The notes: generated from the sequence alone by a model not told the origin. DNA of 56,463 bases from UMGS1052 sp045580005 (GCA_045580005.1 JAZNMZ010000060.1:1-56463); one strand, 5' to 3'. Shown: positions 10,601 to 17,093, counted from the stretch's first letter. A program made the numbers and translations.

Positions 10601-11413
10601 GGGGTCTCTCGCGCCAAGTATCATGCCGCCGTATGTTCCGTTTGCAAGGGTAAAAGTGCGTGTGCCCCATGTGCCATACTGCGAGGGGAATATAAGATTA
10701 TAGTCAGCTCTCTGGCTGTCCTGATTATAGGTGCCGCTGGTAACAAGTATAAAGCTTACATTGTCAAGCGTAAAGTCGTTACTCTGAGCTATAAAGCCAC
10801 GCCAGTCAAAAGTTCCGGCATAGTTTGTTACGATTGTAAGGTTTTCGAACTTCGAAGGTCCGTCAAGGTAAACATTGTTGCCGTTGGAAATGAAAGCTGA
10901 CTTACCGTCGGGATCTACACCAACATAAGTAATTGTCTTGGTATATGCTGTTCTGTCCCAATTAAGCATGTCAGGCTTTGTTCCTGTTGTAATGCTATAC
11001 TCTGCGTCTACAATGTAGATCTTGGAAAGGTCGCCGAGAGCTGCCTTTGCCGCACCGAGTGTCTTATAGGGGTTTCCTTCTGTACCGTCACCTTCTTCGT
11101 CGTTACCGTTCTTGTGAGATACATAAAGACCGTCTGTAGCGCCGAGAAGAAATACTTCTTCCTCCTCAGGCTCTTCGGAAAGAGCAGCTTCCTCTTCGGG
11201 AGCTTCTTCCGTATCATTGATAATAGTTTCTTCTTCTATGGTTTCTTCAATCTCTTGAACCTCAGCTGTTTCATCAGCTGTCTCTGTTTCAACAATTTCT
11301 ACCGTTTCTCCAATTACATCAGTTTCCTGTGCAAAAACAGAGAAAGAACTCATAGACAGAAGCATCGCGATACTTAATAGTACGCTGAGTGCTTTTGAAA
11401 ATGTCTTGTTCAT
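4667..11413 (-). CDS. Giant exported repeat protein with C-terminal metallophosphoesterase
   Basis: This 2248-residue secreted protein has a signal peptide to about residue 29 and a very acidic Glu-rich linker to about 90. It then has three long modules, each opening with LYVSHKNGNDEEGDG (near residues 96, 462 and 1344) and PYKTLGAA, resembling DUF1565/pectate-lyase-like beta-helix starts. A degenerate fourth module opens FVDAVNGNDDNNGSSP near 1010. Modules end in short GWSDNGNGTLTAKY-type segments resembling Listeria-Bacteroides (Flg_new) repeats. Residues about 1720-1950 hold a GAQIRNAAPQGLRY module common in clostridial surface proteins. Residues about 1955-2248 are a calcineurin-like phosphoesterase: DIHFN, GDILD, GNHD, QHVP, GHQHSDYY. 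There is no SLH, LPXTG or dockerin, so its attachment is unclear. The start ATG follows AAGGAGG. Substrate unknown. Confidence 0.85.
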   Translation of the reverse strand: MNKTFSKALSVLLSIAMLLSMSSFSVFAQETDVIGETVEIVETETADETAEVQEIEETIEEETIINDTEEAPEEEAALSEEPEEEEVFLLGATDGLYVSHKNGNDEEGDGTEGNPYKTLGAAKAALGDLSKIYIVDAEYSITTGTKPDMLNWDRTAYTKTITYVGVDPDGKSAFISNGNNVYLDGPSKFENLTIVTNYAGTFDWRGFIAQSNDFTLDNVSFILVTSGTYNQDSQRADYNLIFPSQYGTWGTRTFTLANGTYGGMILGARDPGYYNTADSVTVNIENATVGSLDLSYIGEWGNNAHSTIKTPKLFVNLDGSTLTNGITHTSTTVTDTSVENLQILAVNGSEIPAISDAAASFIQNTWLVEVDGGELVATSTPGTLTVPTGSTAYWYEDAKTVKYATGKLTLEPGTHSVSVTEGNLADVLKAPAAPDGQTFLGWSDNGNGTLTAKYIVEVPGALYVSHKNGNDEEGDGTAANPYKTLGAARTALGSVDGKIAIVDSEYTVVKGTKPDMLMWETETAHTNKITYIGVDADGKSGIGLGGNLQTMGPVCFENLTIVTNYTANTSYDYFYGPGNAYNGFIYSLDNVRFIHVKNGTYTQDSQGDLYEKLGPSPYGWWGTSQFTFANGNYGIFRLSGALGGNVNATTATVDLDNATFGSIDLASGANFTKLTSWFVNLDNASSVTNGITLTGTGETSAVTNLQVLATNGSTAPVISDAVKNVTTNLWVVTADGALAATGTAGKFTIPAGSMVYEYEDDYTVKYVTGTLTLAAGTHTVNVAEGDITAILEEPEAPLGYEFTGWVDDTEGTVTATFKEVERNKHVLSATGSSVNAFEGTTTYNVENTTLHNLQVKKIYGSGKDDNFYSWSNLVDTNGKTIPISEARYVTINYFYESSDQTPALVGVSPKWSQSVTVDGTKTFTGNLDSSTYTGTAPKTYVANQWATITIDLAAKDTYAGFMLTNPTTLLGQYKFYPMGGVALGANDVLYIGDIWFTSHDPALELNGRNLVFVDAVNGNDDNNGSSPAYAVKTIDAAYGIITEDARIILCSDAVYDAAATVQANVQIASLDAANPVTITFTADTAAASNVTLSDIVVAGEVKVDGTALTVLGNAQASATATVTDGTLELYAGTWAVNVAGAEGDETANVIIDGATVDTVEVSGDITSAMITVYTDTVGQITGTGTAEALTVMADKKVTYTDTYAGTAAKKINITAPTPESSTGVPFSIVALDVTGTYATWSGNDLNYGGGNKTYTAYTYSPDGNAVYYSDADTGYVLTIPESGDYVMNIICENSYAQGGGTVQGFGLGILTLPEGALSWSDDGKGTITAVFEEEEETIDLTGALYVSHKNGNDEEGDGTAAKPYKTIAAAQAALNGANGKIAIVDAEYSVTQNWSTAPDMLIYDAVAHTNTITYIGVDPDGKSGMCVGGTTLTMKGHSHFKNLTIITGYTHNTAWNFINQTQNGGTNFSFENVKFIDTLPGGGTVNQDSEPMTNYGPMFISNSGFWNNITIGFAGGNYGTLLMTAQSNDANAGIENGGITVNAKDAVVEAIDLTSSTFKDFNNIGIYKNLFINLDNSTVTNGIIHSLTDKSSQIANVQILATNGSPEPTVSIDAATITNKWIVAVDGALTATSTAGTFTVDGGKLAKAVNDSTGDVVYSSGTTLTLPTGEWTVCFIDALIETDGTYIKANADTTINLADYDAAKVAGKTFIGWTYENGEAATAEVALAEGDKLVAKYIDFDGSVRADLSVIGAQIRNAAPQGLRYISQIDKDYLAQFGEDAEIGSVILPEDILGGKELLAETSYSYKGTDYESSLVPAEKIYKDEEAYKQFTVVLIKISTANYTRNYTVRSYIKFTDINGVTRYTYGNEYSTSIFEMAQYALEHSEGLSETAKNTCESIIATGIEVTDTAATYWLGSADSTEEEYAQGKVIYQTATGIEVREIHIEAGTNPNAKDATIGIVTDIHFNLINEEDYENAETMLTYQTRTFLKDGESIPNAVRSLKFASMFDQIAIPGDILDYLSCGAREATKEYIINPYPDVMMVPGNHDIIRNSQSGLSDVTTLESRYDFLREFWPHDLLYMSKVVNDNVMVIMLDNAYFTYWAEQVPNLEADLATARENGYSVVIIQHVPIGTKNEADTAVESFNIHGTGEDKAVNFYSDRTGGVMTVMNNEPSQQVYHLIRSNSDIIKAVVAGHQHSDYYTEIIATDSEGNAIDAVIPQHVVNASFWTTAGRTGTVTKLVFDVAEAE
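7340..7386 (-). repeat. Intragenic module-start repeat, copy 3
   Basis: About 45 bp encoding the LYVSHKNGNDEEGDG module start. It is nearly identical to 9982-10030 and 11082-11130. High DNA identity inside an otherwise diverged protein repeat suggests recent duplication or gene conversion. Confidence 0.8.
9982..10030 (-). repeat. Intragenic module-start repeat, copy 2
   Basis: Second near-identical copy of the module-start sequence of the 2248-aa protein. The flanking PYKTLGAA and KIAIVDSEY segments are also shared with the other copies. Confidence 0.8.
11082..11130 (-). repeat. Intragenic module-start repeat, copy 1
   Basis: First copy of the module-start sequence, directly after the acidic linker of the 2248-aa protein. 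Confidence 0.8.
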
Positions 11414-11483
11414 ACATTTTCCTCCTTAAAAATTTTGTGCATTTGTCTCAAAAGATACAAACATCCACAATAATCGTGTTATA

Positions 11484-11494
11484 ATTCTAGCACA
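11484..11494 (-). promoter_or_regulatory. Extended -10 promoter of the 2248-aa gene
   Basis: TGTGCTAGAAT on the minus strand: TGC directly before TAGAAT (11489-11484). The -35 region (AATACA) is poor. The same 11 bases form the -10 of the glycosidase gene at 34945. TTTAGCATTTTATAC on the plus strand (11511-11525), just upstream, resembles a sequence found near the AraC genes. This gene-free stretch of about 240 bases shows nothing else. Confidence 0.6.
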
Positions 11495-11651
11495 GGAATC
11501 TATATTTGTATTTAGCATTTTATACTCTAAAATTTATCATTTTTGAAAAACAGACAAAATTTATGCAAAAATTGGCACTTTTTTGTATGTTTTTACCATT
11601 TTTTCATACATTACATATTATGAACAGCGTTTTCTGAGAGATGCGAGGTAT

Positions 11652-12530
11652 CTACTCGCACTTTACAGTCACATAATAGCGCACCTCGCCGTCGCCCTCT
11701 TCTTTTGTCATGTTCGCAGCAAAGCCTGCCGAGCGCAAAAGCTGTACACTTCTTGTTATGCTGTTGTCAAAAAGCGTAAGATCGCCTATCAGAACACGGC
11801 GCAGAGGATAGGTATGTTCTTCGCGGCAGTCTTTTGCCGACTTTTCTCGCTTTCTGCTTTTTCGCTGCTTTTCGGCACGCTCGTAGCCTGAGTTTGCCGC
11901 CATGCTGCAAAGCAGTCCCGTCACATAGTTTTCAACTCCTGCCGTTCCGAGAGAATTTTCGGCGGCATATATTAGCCCCTCGGTGCGCTTTTCAGGAGGG
12001 AGCCGGAGTATCGTGCGTGCACTGCGCTCGGAAAGTCCGCTTTTTAAAATGATTTTTCTCTGCTCGGCGTCATAGCGCAGAAGCCGCAGCTTGTTTGCAA
12101 GTGCCGACTGCGACATGGATAGTCGCTCGGCAAGCTGCTCCTGCGTCACACCACCCTCGCGCAGCAGTGATTGTATTGCCTGAGCCTGTTCAAAAAAATC
12201 AAGGTCACAGCGCACCAGGTTTTCGACAATAGCCATCTCGGCAGATTTTCTGTCCTCTGCCTCAAGCAGAATACACGGAACTTTATGTAAACCTGCAAGC
12301 TTTGCGGCGCGCAATCTTCTCTCCCCTGCTATTATCTCATACTTTCCTCCGCACTCGCGCACTGTGAGCGGCTGTATGACTCCAAACTTCTCGATACTGT
12401 CTGCAAGCGACTTGAGTCCCTCCTTATCAAAGAATTTTCTCGGCTGCATTCTGTTGGGCAGAAGCTTGTCTACAGGGATATGGCGCAATTTCCCCTGCTC
12501 GCCCGAGGCAAGCTGTGTAAATATAGACAT
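11652..12530 (-). CDS. noc: ParB-family DNA-binding protein, Noc-like
   Basis: This 292-residue protein has a ParB N-domain (residues about 15-105) with LLPNRMQPRKFFD, the CTP-binding GERRLRAAKLAG box and the ENLVRCDLDFFEQA motif. A helix-turn-helix follows, with VTQEQLAERLSMSQSALANKLRLL near 125-150. The end is a Lys/Arg-rich linker and a small C-terminal region. ParB and Noc proteins bind centromere-like or nucleoid-occlusion sites and slide as CTP clamps. No parA neighbour is present and rsmG is 28 kb away, so the usual oriC cluster is not kept. I chose the ATG at 12530 because AAAGGA lies 8 nt before it; the ATG at 12539 has no spacing. Upstream sequence in the open frame is untranslated leader. 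No parS or Noc palindrome was seen nearby. Noc versus Spo0J is not decidable. Confidence 0.8.
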   Translation of the reverse strand: MSIFTQLASGEQGKLRHIPVDKLLPNRMQPRKFFDKEGLKSLADSIEKFGVIQPLTVRECGGKYEIIAGERRLRAAKLAGLHKVPCILLEAEDRKSAEMAIVENLVRCDLDFFEQAQAIQSLLREGGVTQEQLAERLSMSQSALANKLRLLRYDAEQRKIILKSGLSERSARTILRLPPEKRTEGLIYAAENSLGTAGVENYVTGLLCSMAANSGYERAEKQRKSRKREKSAKDCREEHTYPLRRVLIGDLTLFDNSITRSVQLLRSAGFAANMTKEEGDGEVRYYVTVKCE

Positions 12531-12776
12531 CTTTTTCATCCTTTCGTTTTGAGTTGTATTTTCTATATTACACAGGATGTTATGAGAAAAGGCAAAAAAG
12601 CCGCTGTCGTTAATTGAATTTGTTTTATAAATTAGCAGAAATATCGTTAGATTATGTAAACCTATCGTGATATTTTGCAGAAAAATGTAATACTGTTTTT
12701 TCTTATGGAAACAGCGCGTATATCGGCTTTTGTCACAAAAAGTCATAGAAAAATTCAACAAATGTCACAAAAGCTC

Positions 12777-12805
12777 TTGACAAACTCAAAATTGCGTGTT
12801 ATACT
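12777..12805 (+). promoter_or_regulatory. Promoter of the tRNA-Leu/tRNA-fMet pair
   Basis: TTGACA (12777-12782), 17-nt spacer, TATACT (12800-12805), ending 33 nt before tRNA-Leu. The gap 12531-12838 otherwise holds AT-rich sequence, two TGTCACAAAA copies and the weak upstream region of the ParB-like gene. Confidence 0.85.
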
Positions 12806-12838
12806 AATATGGCACGAGCAAAGAGCAGTGTTTTATAT

Positions 12839-12927
12839 GCCGGAGTGGCGGAACTGGCATACGCCCGGGACTTAAAATCCCGTGGGACTCAAATCCCGTA
12901 CCGGTTCGAGCCCGGTTTCCGGCACCA
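12839..12927 (+). tRNA. tRNA-Leu (anticodon TAA), CCA encoded
   Basis: Class II tRNA with a 7-bp acceptor (GCCGGAG / TTCCGGC). The anticodon stem CGGGA/TCCCG holds loop CTTAAAA. It has a long variable arm (TGGGACTCAAATCCCG region), a T-arm with GGTTCGAGCC, and discriminator A then CCA. It decodes UUA, and UUG by wobble. Confidence 0.95.
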
Positions 12928-12953
12928 CAATCTTTTGCTCATACAAAATATAT

Positions 12954-13031
<78 letters not shown>

Positions 13032-13036
13032 AAAAG

Positions 13037-13066
13037 AAAACCATCCATTTGGATGGTTTTTCTTTT
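13037..13066 (+). terminator. Terminator of the tRNA operon
   Basis: Hairpin AAAACCATCC / GGATGGTTTT, then TCTTTTT. Confidence 0.9.
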
Positions 13067-13071
13067 TGGAA

Positions 13072-13242
13072 TGATGTTTGCCCTTGCGGGCAAGAGATGT
13101 TGCCTTCGGCAGTGATGTTCACTGCGTGAGTGATGTTACGCCTGACGGCGTAGTGGGCAAACATCTCATCTCTGCGACCAACGGGAGCAACATCACTATG
13201 AGCGAAGCGAATAACATCACTGCGGCTTGCCGCAACATCACT
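13072..13242. repeat. Mosaic of small hairpins joined by GATGTT / AACATC linkers
   Basis: Successive tiny palindromes (TTGCCCTTGCGGGCAA, GCCTTCGGC, CACTGCGTGAGTG, ACGCCTGACGGCGT) are spaced by GATGTT on the left half. On the right half, similar palindromes (GCGGCTTGCCGC and others) are spaced by AACATC. GATGTTTGCCC (13073-13083) and GGGCAAACATC (13155-13165) form perfect 11-bp outer arms. No coding capacity is seen. It is a repetitive extragenic palindromic type of element directly after the tRNA terminator. Confidence 0.75.
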
Positions 13243-13261
13243 CTTTACAAACTCCTAAAAA

Positions 13262-13455
13262 TATGGTATAATACTCACATAAAGCCTTGCGCTGCAAGTC
13301 TTTGGGCTGCGCCCGGCTGTGCGTTCGCACAGTTGTGATATTGACGGCTTCGCAAAATGCCCTTGCGAGCAAGCATTTTTGCTTCATGGTATAATACTCA
13401 CATAAAGCCTTGCGCTGCAAGTCTTTGGGCCGTGCCCGGCTGTGCTTTCGCACCA
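13262..13455 (+). repeat. Tandem 123-bp element carrying an extended -10, left array
   Basis: One full unit and a partial second unit, with TATAAT at 13267-13272 and 13390-13395, exactly 123 bp apart. Each is preceded by TGG, giving an extended -10. Each unit contains GC-rich mini-palindromes (CTTGCGCTGCAAG, CTGTGCGTTCGCACAG). The same element, in inverse orientation, fills 56234-56463. In both places the TATAAT points at the adjacent gene, here the gene at 13503. Confidence 0.85.
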
Positions 13456-13502
13456 CAGCCATAGCAAAGCAAAAACAAACGAAGATAGAAAAGAGGAATA
13501 AT

Positions 13503-13799
13503 ATGTCAGAATTTCTTGAGATTGTGATGATAGTGAGCTTTGGTGCGTCCTGGCCGATGAATGTTGTAAAATCGTACCGTGTGAGAACTGCCAAAGGCAA
13601 GAGTCTTGCCTTTTTATGCCTTATCTTCTTTGGCTACATAGCAGGTATCGCGTCAAAGCTCGTAAACGAAACTTATATGGCACAGTTTGCAAGCAAGTGG
13701 TATGTGCTGTTTTTCTACTGTCTTAACTTTATTATGGTGGGCGCGGATTTGCTGCTGTATTTCAGAAACAGAAAGCTTGACAAGCAAGCTGGAATATAA
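13503..13799 (+). CDS. Small membrane protein, SemiSWEET/PQ-loop-like
   Basis: This 98-residue protein has three hydrophobic segments (about residues 5-22, 36-55 and 68-88), the size and topology of bacterial SemiSWEET sugar transporters, which work as homodimers. FGASWPMNVVKSYRVRTAKGKSL matches the first-helix pattern of PQ-loop proteins, with WP-x-N in place of the usual PQ. The fit to the fold is good, but the substrate is unknown. The ATG at 13503 follows AGAGGA. A longer open frame upstream only reads through the 123-bp repeat. That repeat supplies a plausible promoter. Confidence 0.65.
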   Translation: MSEFLEIVMIVSFGASWPMNVVKSYRVRTAKGKSLAFLCLIFFGYIAGIASKLVNETYMAQFASKWYVLFFYCLNFIMVGADLLLYFRNRKLDKQAGI

Positions 13800-13800
13800 G

Positions 13801-13830
13801 AAAAAGACACCCTTGGGTGTCTTTTTGTTT
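13801..13830. terminator. Bidirectional terminator
   Basis: AAAAAGACACCC / GGGTGTCTTTTT with a 2-nt loop between two converging genes. Confidence 0.9.
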
Positions 13831-15549
13831 TTATTCTCTGAACTGCAGTGAATATAGCGACTTATATGTACCATCGGCACTGATAAGCTCATCGTGCGTG
13901 CCGCGCTCGGTAATTCTGCCGTCTATCACAACGGCTATCTCATCGGCGCCTCTTATTGTCGACAGGCGGTGGGCTACGACAAGAGTCGTTCTTCCGCAGC
14001 AGAGCTCGTCAAGAGCCTGCTGAATGAGCACCTCTGTTGTGTTGTCAAGCGCGCTTGTCGCCTCATCAAGAATAAGTATAGCAGGATCCTTGAGGAACAC
14101 TCTTGCTATACTGAGTCGCTGCTTCTGTCCTCCCGAAAGCTTGACTCCCCTCTCGCCTATCTCGGTGTCATAGCCGTTCTCGAGAGTCATAATGTAGTCG
14201 TGTATATTCGCTCGCTTTGCGGCAGCAATCACTTCCTCCTCGGTAGCGTCAGGGCGTCCGTAGAGAATATTCTCGCGTATTGTGCCGACAAAAAGGAATA
14301 CATCCTGCTGTACGATACCGATATTTTTGCGGAGCGACTCAAGAGTAATATCACGGATATCTCTGCCGTCAATCAGAATAGCACCGTCATCCGAACTGAG
14401 CTTGTAGAAATTGGGGAGCAGGTGGCAAAGTGTTGTCTTGCCGCCGCCTGACGGGCCGACAAGGGCGAGCTTGCAGCCCCTATCAATCTTGAGATTGATA
14501 TTGTGCAGAACTTCCTTTGAGTCGTCGTAGGAGCACGACACATTCCGGAACTCTATCACGCCCTGTACATCGCAGAGCTCCTGTGCGTCGGGCGAGTCCT
14601 TTTCGGGCTCCTCGTCCATTATCTCAACAAAGCGGCGGAATCCGCTCACTCCGTTCTGATACTGCTCCATAAAGCCTATAAGGGTGTTTACGGGATTGAT
14701 AAATAAATTTACCGAAACAATAAATGTAGAATAATCGCCAAACGAAATCCTGCCTGCGTAAAGGAAAAGCCCTCCTGCGATAAGAATAAACACATTGAAT
14801 ATATCTGTTACAAACGATGTAGACGAATGAAATTTTGCCATTGCATTATACGCCTTGCGTGAGGAGCTTACAAACTCCTCGTCACCCTTTGCGAACTTTT
14901 CGGTTTCGCGAAGTGAGTTTGTAAAAGCCTTGGTTACGCGTATACCGGTAACGCTGCTTTCAACCGCGGCATTTATTGTGGCATTGCTCTTTCTTCTCTC
15001 ATCAAAGGCGCGACTCATAGCCTTGCGGAAGTGCATAGTTACCACAACAAGTATCGGAACACAGGCAAAGATAATAAGTGTCAGAATCGGATCTATCATA
15101 AAAAGATAAACAAACGACAGCACTATCATCACCGAGCTTATAAGCAGATTCTCGGGGCCATGGTGAGCAAGTTCGCAGACCTCAAAAAGATCGCTTGTGA
15201 TTCTTGTCATAATGCGTCCGGTTTCGTTATTGTCATAAAAGCTGAACGGGAGCTTCTGCAGATGTGCAAAAAGATCGAGCCTCATCTGCGACTGCATACG
15301 GACGCCGATTATATGACCGTAATACTGCACAAAATAGCGCAGAAACATACGAAGCACATAAAGAGCAAGAACAACAAGTCCCGCAATTACAATCGTCCTG
15401 TACATTTTGCCCGGGATATAGATATTGAGCATATTGTTTGTCACAACAGGATATACCATTCCAATAACAGATATGAGCAGTGATGCAAGCATATCAAGTA
15501 CGAGCATTTTTGTGTGCGGCTTGTAATAATGAATAAATCTTCCTAGCAT
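13831..15549 (-). CDS. ABC transporter, fused membrane and ATPase domains (exporter type)
   Basis: This 572-residue half-transporter probably works as a homodimer. Residues about 1-310 are the six-helix exporter domain. Residues about 335-572 are the nucleotide-binding domain with Walker A GPSGGGKTTL, Q-loop IVQQDVFLF, signature LSGGQKQR, Walker B AILILDEATSALD and switch histidine VVAHRLSTI. The catalytic glutamate is present. It resembles the MsbA/LmrA/YknU group of lipid or multidrug exporters, but the substrate cannot be read from the sequence. The ATG at 15549 follows AAGGAAG, and a TTGACG-17-TATCAT promoter lies upstream. It stands alone without a partner half-transporter. Confidence 0.9.
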   Translation of the reverse strand: MLGRFIHYYKPHTKMLVLDMLASLLISVIGMVYPVVTNNMLNIYIPGKMYRTIVIAGLVVLALYVLRMFLRYFVQYYGHIIGVRMQSQMRLDLFAHLQKLPFSFYDNNETGRIMTRITSDLFEVCELAHHGPENLLISSVMIVLSFVYLFMIDPILTLIIFACVPILVVVTMHFRKAMSRAFDERRKSNATINAAVESSVTGIRVTKAFTNSLRETEKFAKGDEEFVSSSRKAYNAMAKFHSSTSFVTDIFNVFILIAGGLFLYAGRISFGDYSTFIVSVNLFINPVNTLIGFMEQYQNGVSGFRRFVEIMDEEPEKDSPDAQELCDVQGVIEFRNVSCSYDDSKEVLHNINLKIDRGCKLALVGPSGGGKTTLCHLLPNFYKLSSDDGAILIDGRDIRDITLESLRKNIGIVQQDVFLFVGTIRENILYGRPDATEEEVIAAAKRANIHDYIMTLENGYDTEIGERGVKLSGGQKQRLSIARVFLKDPAILILDEATSALDNTTEVLIQQALDELCCGRTTLVVAHRLSTIRGADEIAVVIDGRITERGTHDELISADGTYKSLYSLQFRE

Positions 15550-15577
15550 ATTTTTCCACTTCCTTTTTTCCTACTAT

Positions 15578-15606
15578 ATGATACTACAATAATCGACTTC
15601 CGTCAA
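15578..15606 (-). promoter_or_regulatory. Promoter of the ABC transporter
   Basis: TTGACG (15606-15601), 17-nt spacer, TATCAT (15583-15578) on the minus strand. Confidence 0.65.
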
Positions 15607-15625
15607 TAAAAAATTTTAACCTTGC

Positions 15626-15652
15626 AAAAAGAGATGCCCGGCAGCTCTTTTT
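15626..15652. terminator. Terminator-like hairpin between divergent promoters
   Basis: AAAAAGAG-x-TGCC / GGCA-x-CTCTTTTT, A/T-flanked on both sides. No gene ends here, so it may insulate the two divergent promoters or be a relic. Confidence 0.5.
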
Positions 15653-15664
15653 ATTTGTCGACAT

Positions 15665-15693
15665 TTGACTTTTTCGGCAAGTTATGATATACT
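15665..15693 (+). promoter_or_regulatory. Promoter of the symporter-azlCD unit
   Basis: TTGACT (15665-15670), 17-nt spacer, TATACT (15688-15693) with TGA before the -10. It lies about 30 nt upstream of the ATG. Confidence 0.85.
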
Positions 15694-15722
15694 GTTGAGA
15701 GTATATTTTTCAGGAGGATTCT

Positions 15723-17051
15723 ATGAATCAAAAGAAACATTCACTGTTCTCTACTCGCTGGGGCTTTGTGCTTGCGGCAGTGGGATCTGCAGTGGGAATG
15801 GCAAATGTGTGGGGCTTCCCTGCAAAAATGGGAACAAACGGCGGAGCCGCTTTTCTTGTGGCATATCTTATCTTTATTGCGCTTTTCAGCGTAGTGGGTC
15901 TTTCTGCTGAATACGCTATCGGCAGACGCGCGCACACAGGCGCGCTCGGTGCATATAAATCCGCGTGGACATCAAGGAACAAAAAGCTCGGCAAGGCAGG
16001 CGGAGCTCTCGGCTGGCTGCCCCTTGCAGGCTCAATTTGCATCGCTATAGGTTATGCGGTAATTATTTCGTATGTACTTAAGGCTTTCTGGAACTCTCTT
16101 ACAGGCGAGCTCATGACAGCCGATACAGGCGTATGGTTTGATGGTTTCTCGTCTTCGTCGTTCTCAGTTGTTCCTTTTCACATTATAGTCGTAGTCGTAA
16201 CACTTTTGACACTGCTTCTGGGCGCTCGCAGTATCGAAAAATCAAACAAAATAATGATGCCTGTATTCTTCTGCATTTTTGTGGTGCTTGCAGTCCGTGT
16301 TGCGTTTCTTCCCGGAGCTTCTGAGGGTTATAAATTTATGTTCACCCCCGACTGGACGGCACTGCGCGATCCTATGGTATGGGTGTGGGCTATGGGACAG
16401 GCTTTCTTCTCACTTTCTGTAACAGGAAGCGGAATGATTGTATACGGCGCATATCTCGACGAGAGCGAGAGTGTGGTTCCTCTTGCTGTGAGAACCGCAG
16501 TTTTTGATACAATAGCAGCTCTTGTCGCCGCACTTGTAATCATCCCTGCATGCTTTGCATATGGTCTTGACATCGGTGCGGGTCCGTCACTTCTCTTTGT
16601 GACACTGCCGAATATTTTACAGGACATTCCTTTCGGACAGGTGTTTGCAATCATACTTTATACAGCTATGGTTTTTGCAGGAATAAGCTCTCTGCAGAAT
16701 ATGTTTGAAGCTGTCGGCGAATCTCTGCAGACACGCTTCCCAAAGCTCGGCCGTGCGGCAGTGCTTGTTATTCTGTGTGTAATATGCCTCGGATTCGGCA
16801 TTTTTATGGAACCGATTGCAAAATGGGGCCCGTGGATGGACATCGTTTCAATCTACATCATCCCGATAGGCGCAACTCTGGGAGCTATATCATGGTTCTG
16901 GATAATGAGAAAGAACGATTTGCTTTCTGAGATAAACAAAGGTGAATCAAAGCCTCACGGAAAGCTCTGGTACTACTGCGGAAAGTATCTGTATGTGCCC
17001 TGCGCGATTATCCTTTGCTGCGTAGCTCTGTTTATGAAAGTTCCATTCTGA
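15723..17051 (+). CDS. Sodium-dependent transporter, NSS (SLC6-like) family
   Basis: This 442-residue, roughly 11-helix membrane protein matches neurotransmitter:sodium symporters such as MhsT and LeuT, which take up amino acids with Na+. The TM1 signature RWGFVLAAVGSAVGMANVWGFP holds the Na+ and substrate site, and GGAAFLVAYL in TM2 is typical. GMANVWGFP departs slightly from the usual GLGNIWRFP: the Arg of the extracellular gate is Gly, so gating may differ. The ATG at 15723 follows CAGGAGG. It heads an apparent operon with azlC and azlD (42-nt gap). An importer followed by an amino-acid exporter is suggestive, but the substrate is not known. Confidence 0.9.
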   Translation: MNQKKHSLFSTRWGFVLAAVGSAVGMANVWGFPAKMGTNGGAAFLVAYLIFIALFSVVGLSAEYAIGRRAHTGALGAYKSAWTSRNKKLGKAGGALGWLPLAGSICIAIGYAVIISYVLKAFWNSLTGELMTADTGVWFDGFSSSSFSVVPFHIIVVVVTLLTLLLGARSIEKSNKIMMPVFFCIFVVLAVRVAFLPGASEGYKFMFTPDWTALRDPMVWVWAMGQAFFSLSVTGSGMIVYGAYLDESESVVPLAVRTAVFDTIAALVAALVIIPACFAYGLDIGAGPSLLFVTLPNILQDIPFGQVFAIILYTAMVFAGISSLQNMFEAVGESLQTRFPKLGRAAVLVILCVICLGFGIFMEPIAKWGPWMDIVSIYIIPIGATLGAISWFWIMRKNDLLSEINKGESKPHGKLWYYCGKYLYVPCAIILCCVALFMKVPF

Positions 17052-17093
17052 TAAGCACCCCGTGTACTTTAAGATAAAAGAAAGTGTATAAAT

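Noticed and set aside
4610..11377. Many plus-strand open frames opposite the 2248-aa gene (for example 4610-5170, 8861-9361, 9596-10192)
   Set aside because: They mirror a repetitive coding sequence, are Cys/Ser-rich, have no ribosome sites and no recognisable motifs.
12531..12838. parS or Noc-binding site next to the ParB-like gene
   Set aside because: No TGTTTCACGTGAAACA-like or ATTTCCCGGGAAAT-like palindrome is present in the gap.
13072..13455. CRISPR array
   Set aside because: The repeats are 123 bp or are hairpin mosaics with no regular 25-40 bp spacers, and no cas genes are near.
13238..13600. 120-residue minus-strand frame with the repeated segment HSRAQPKDLQRKALCEYYT
   Set aside because: It is just the translation of the 123-bp repeat; the protein repeat comes from the DNA repeat.
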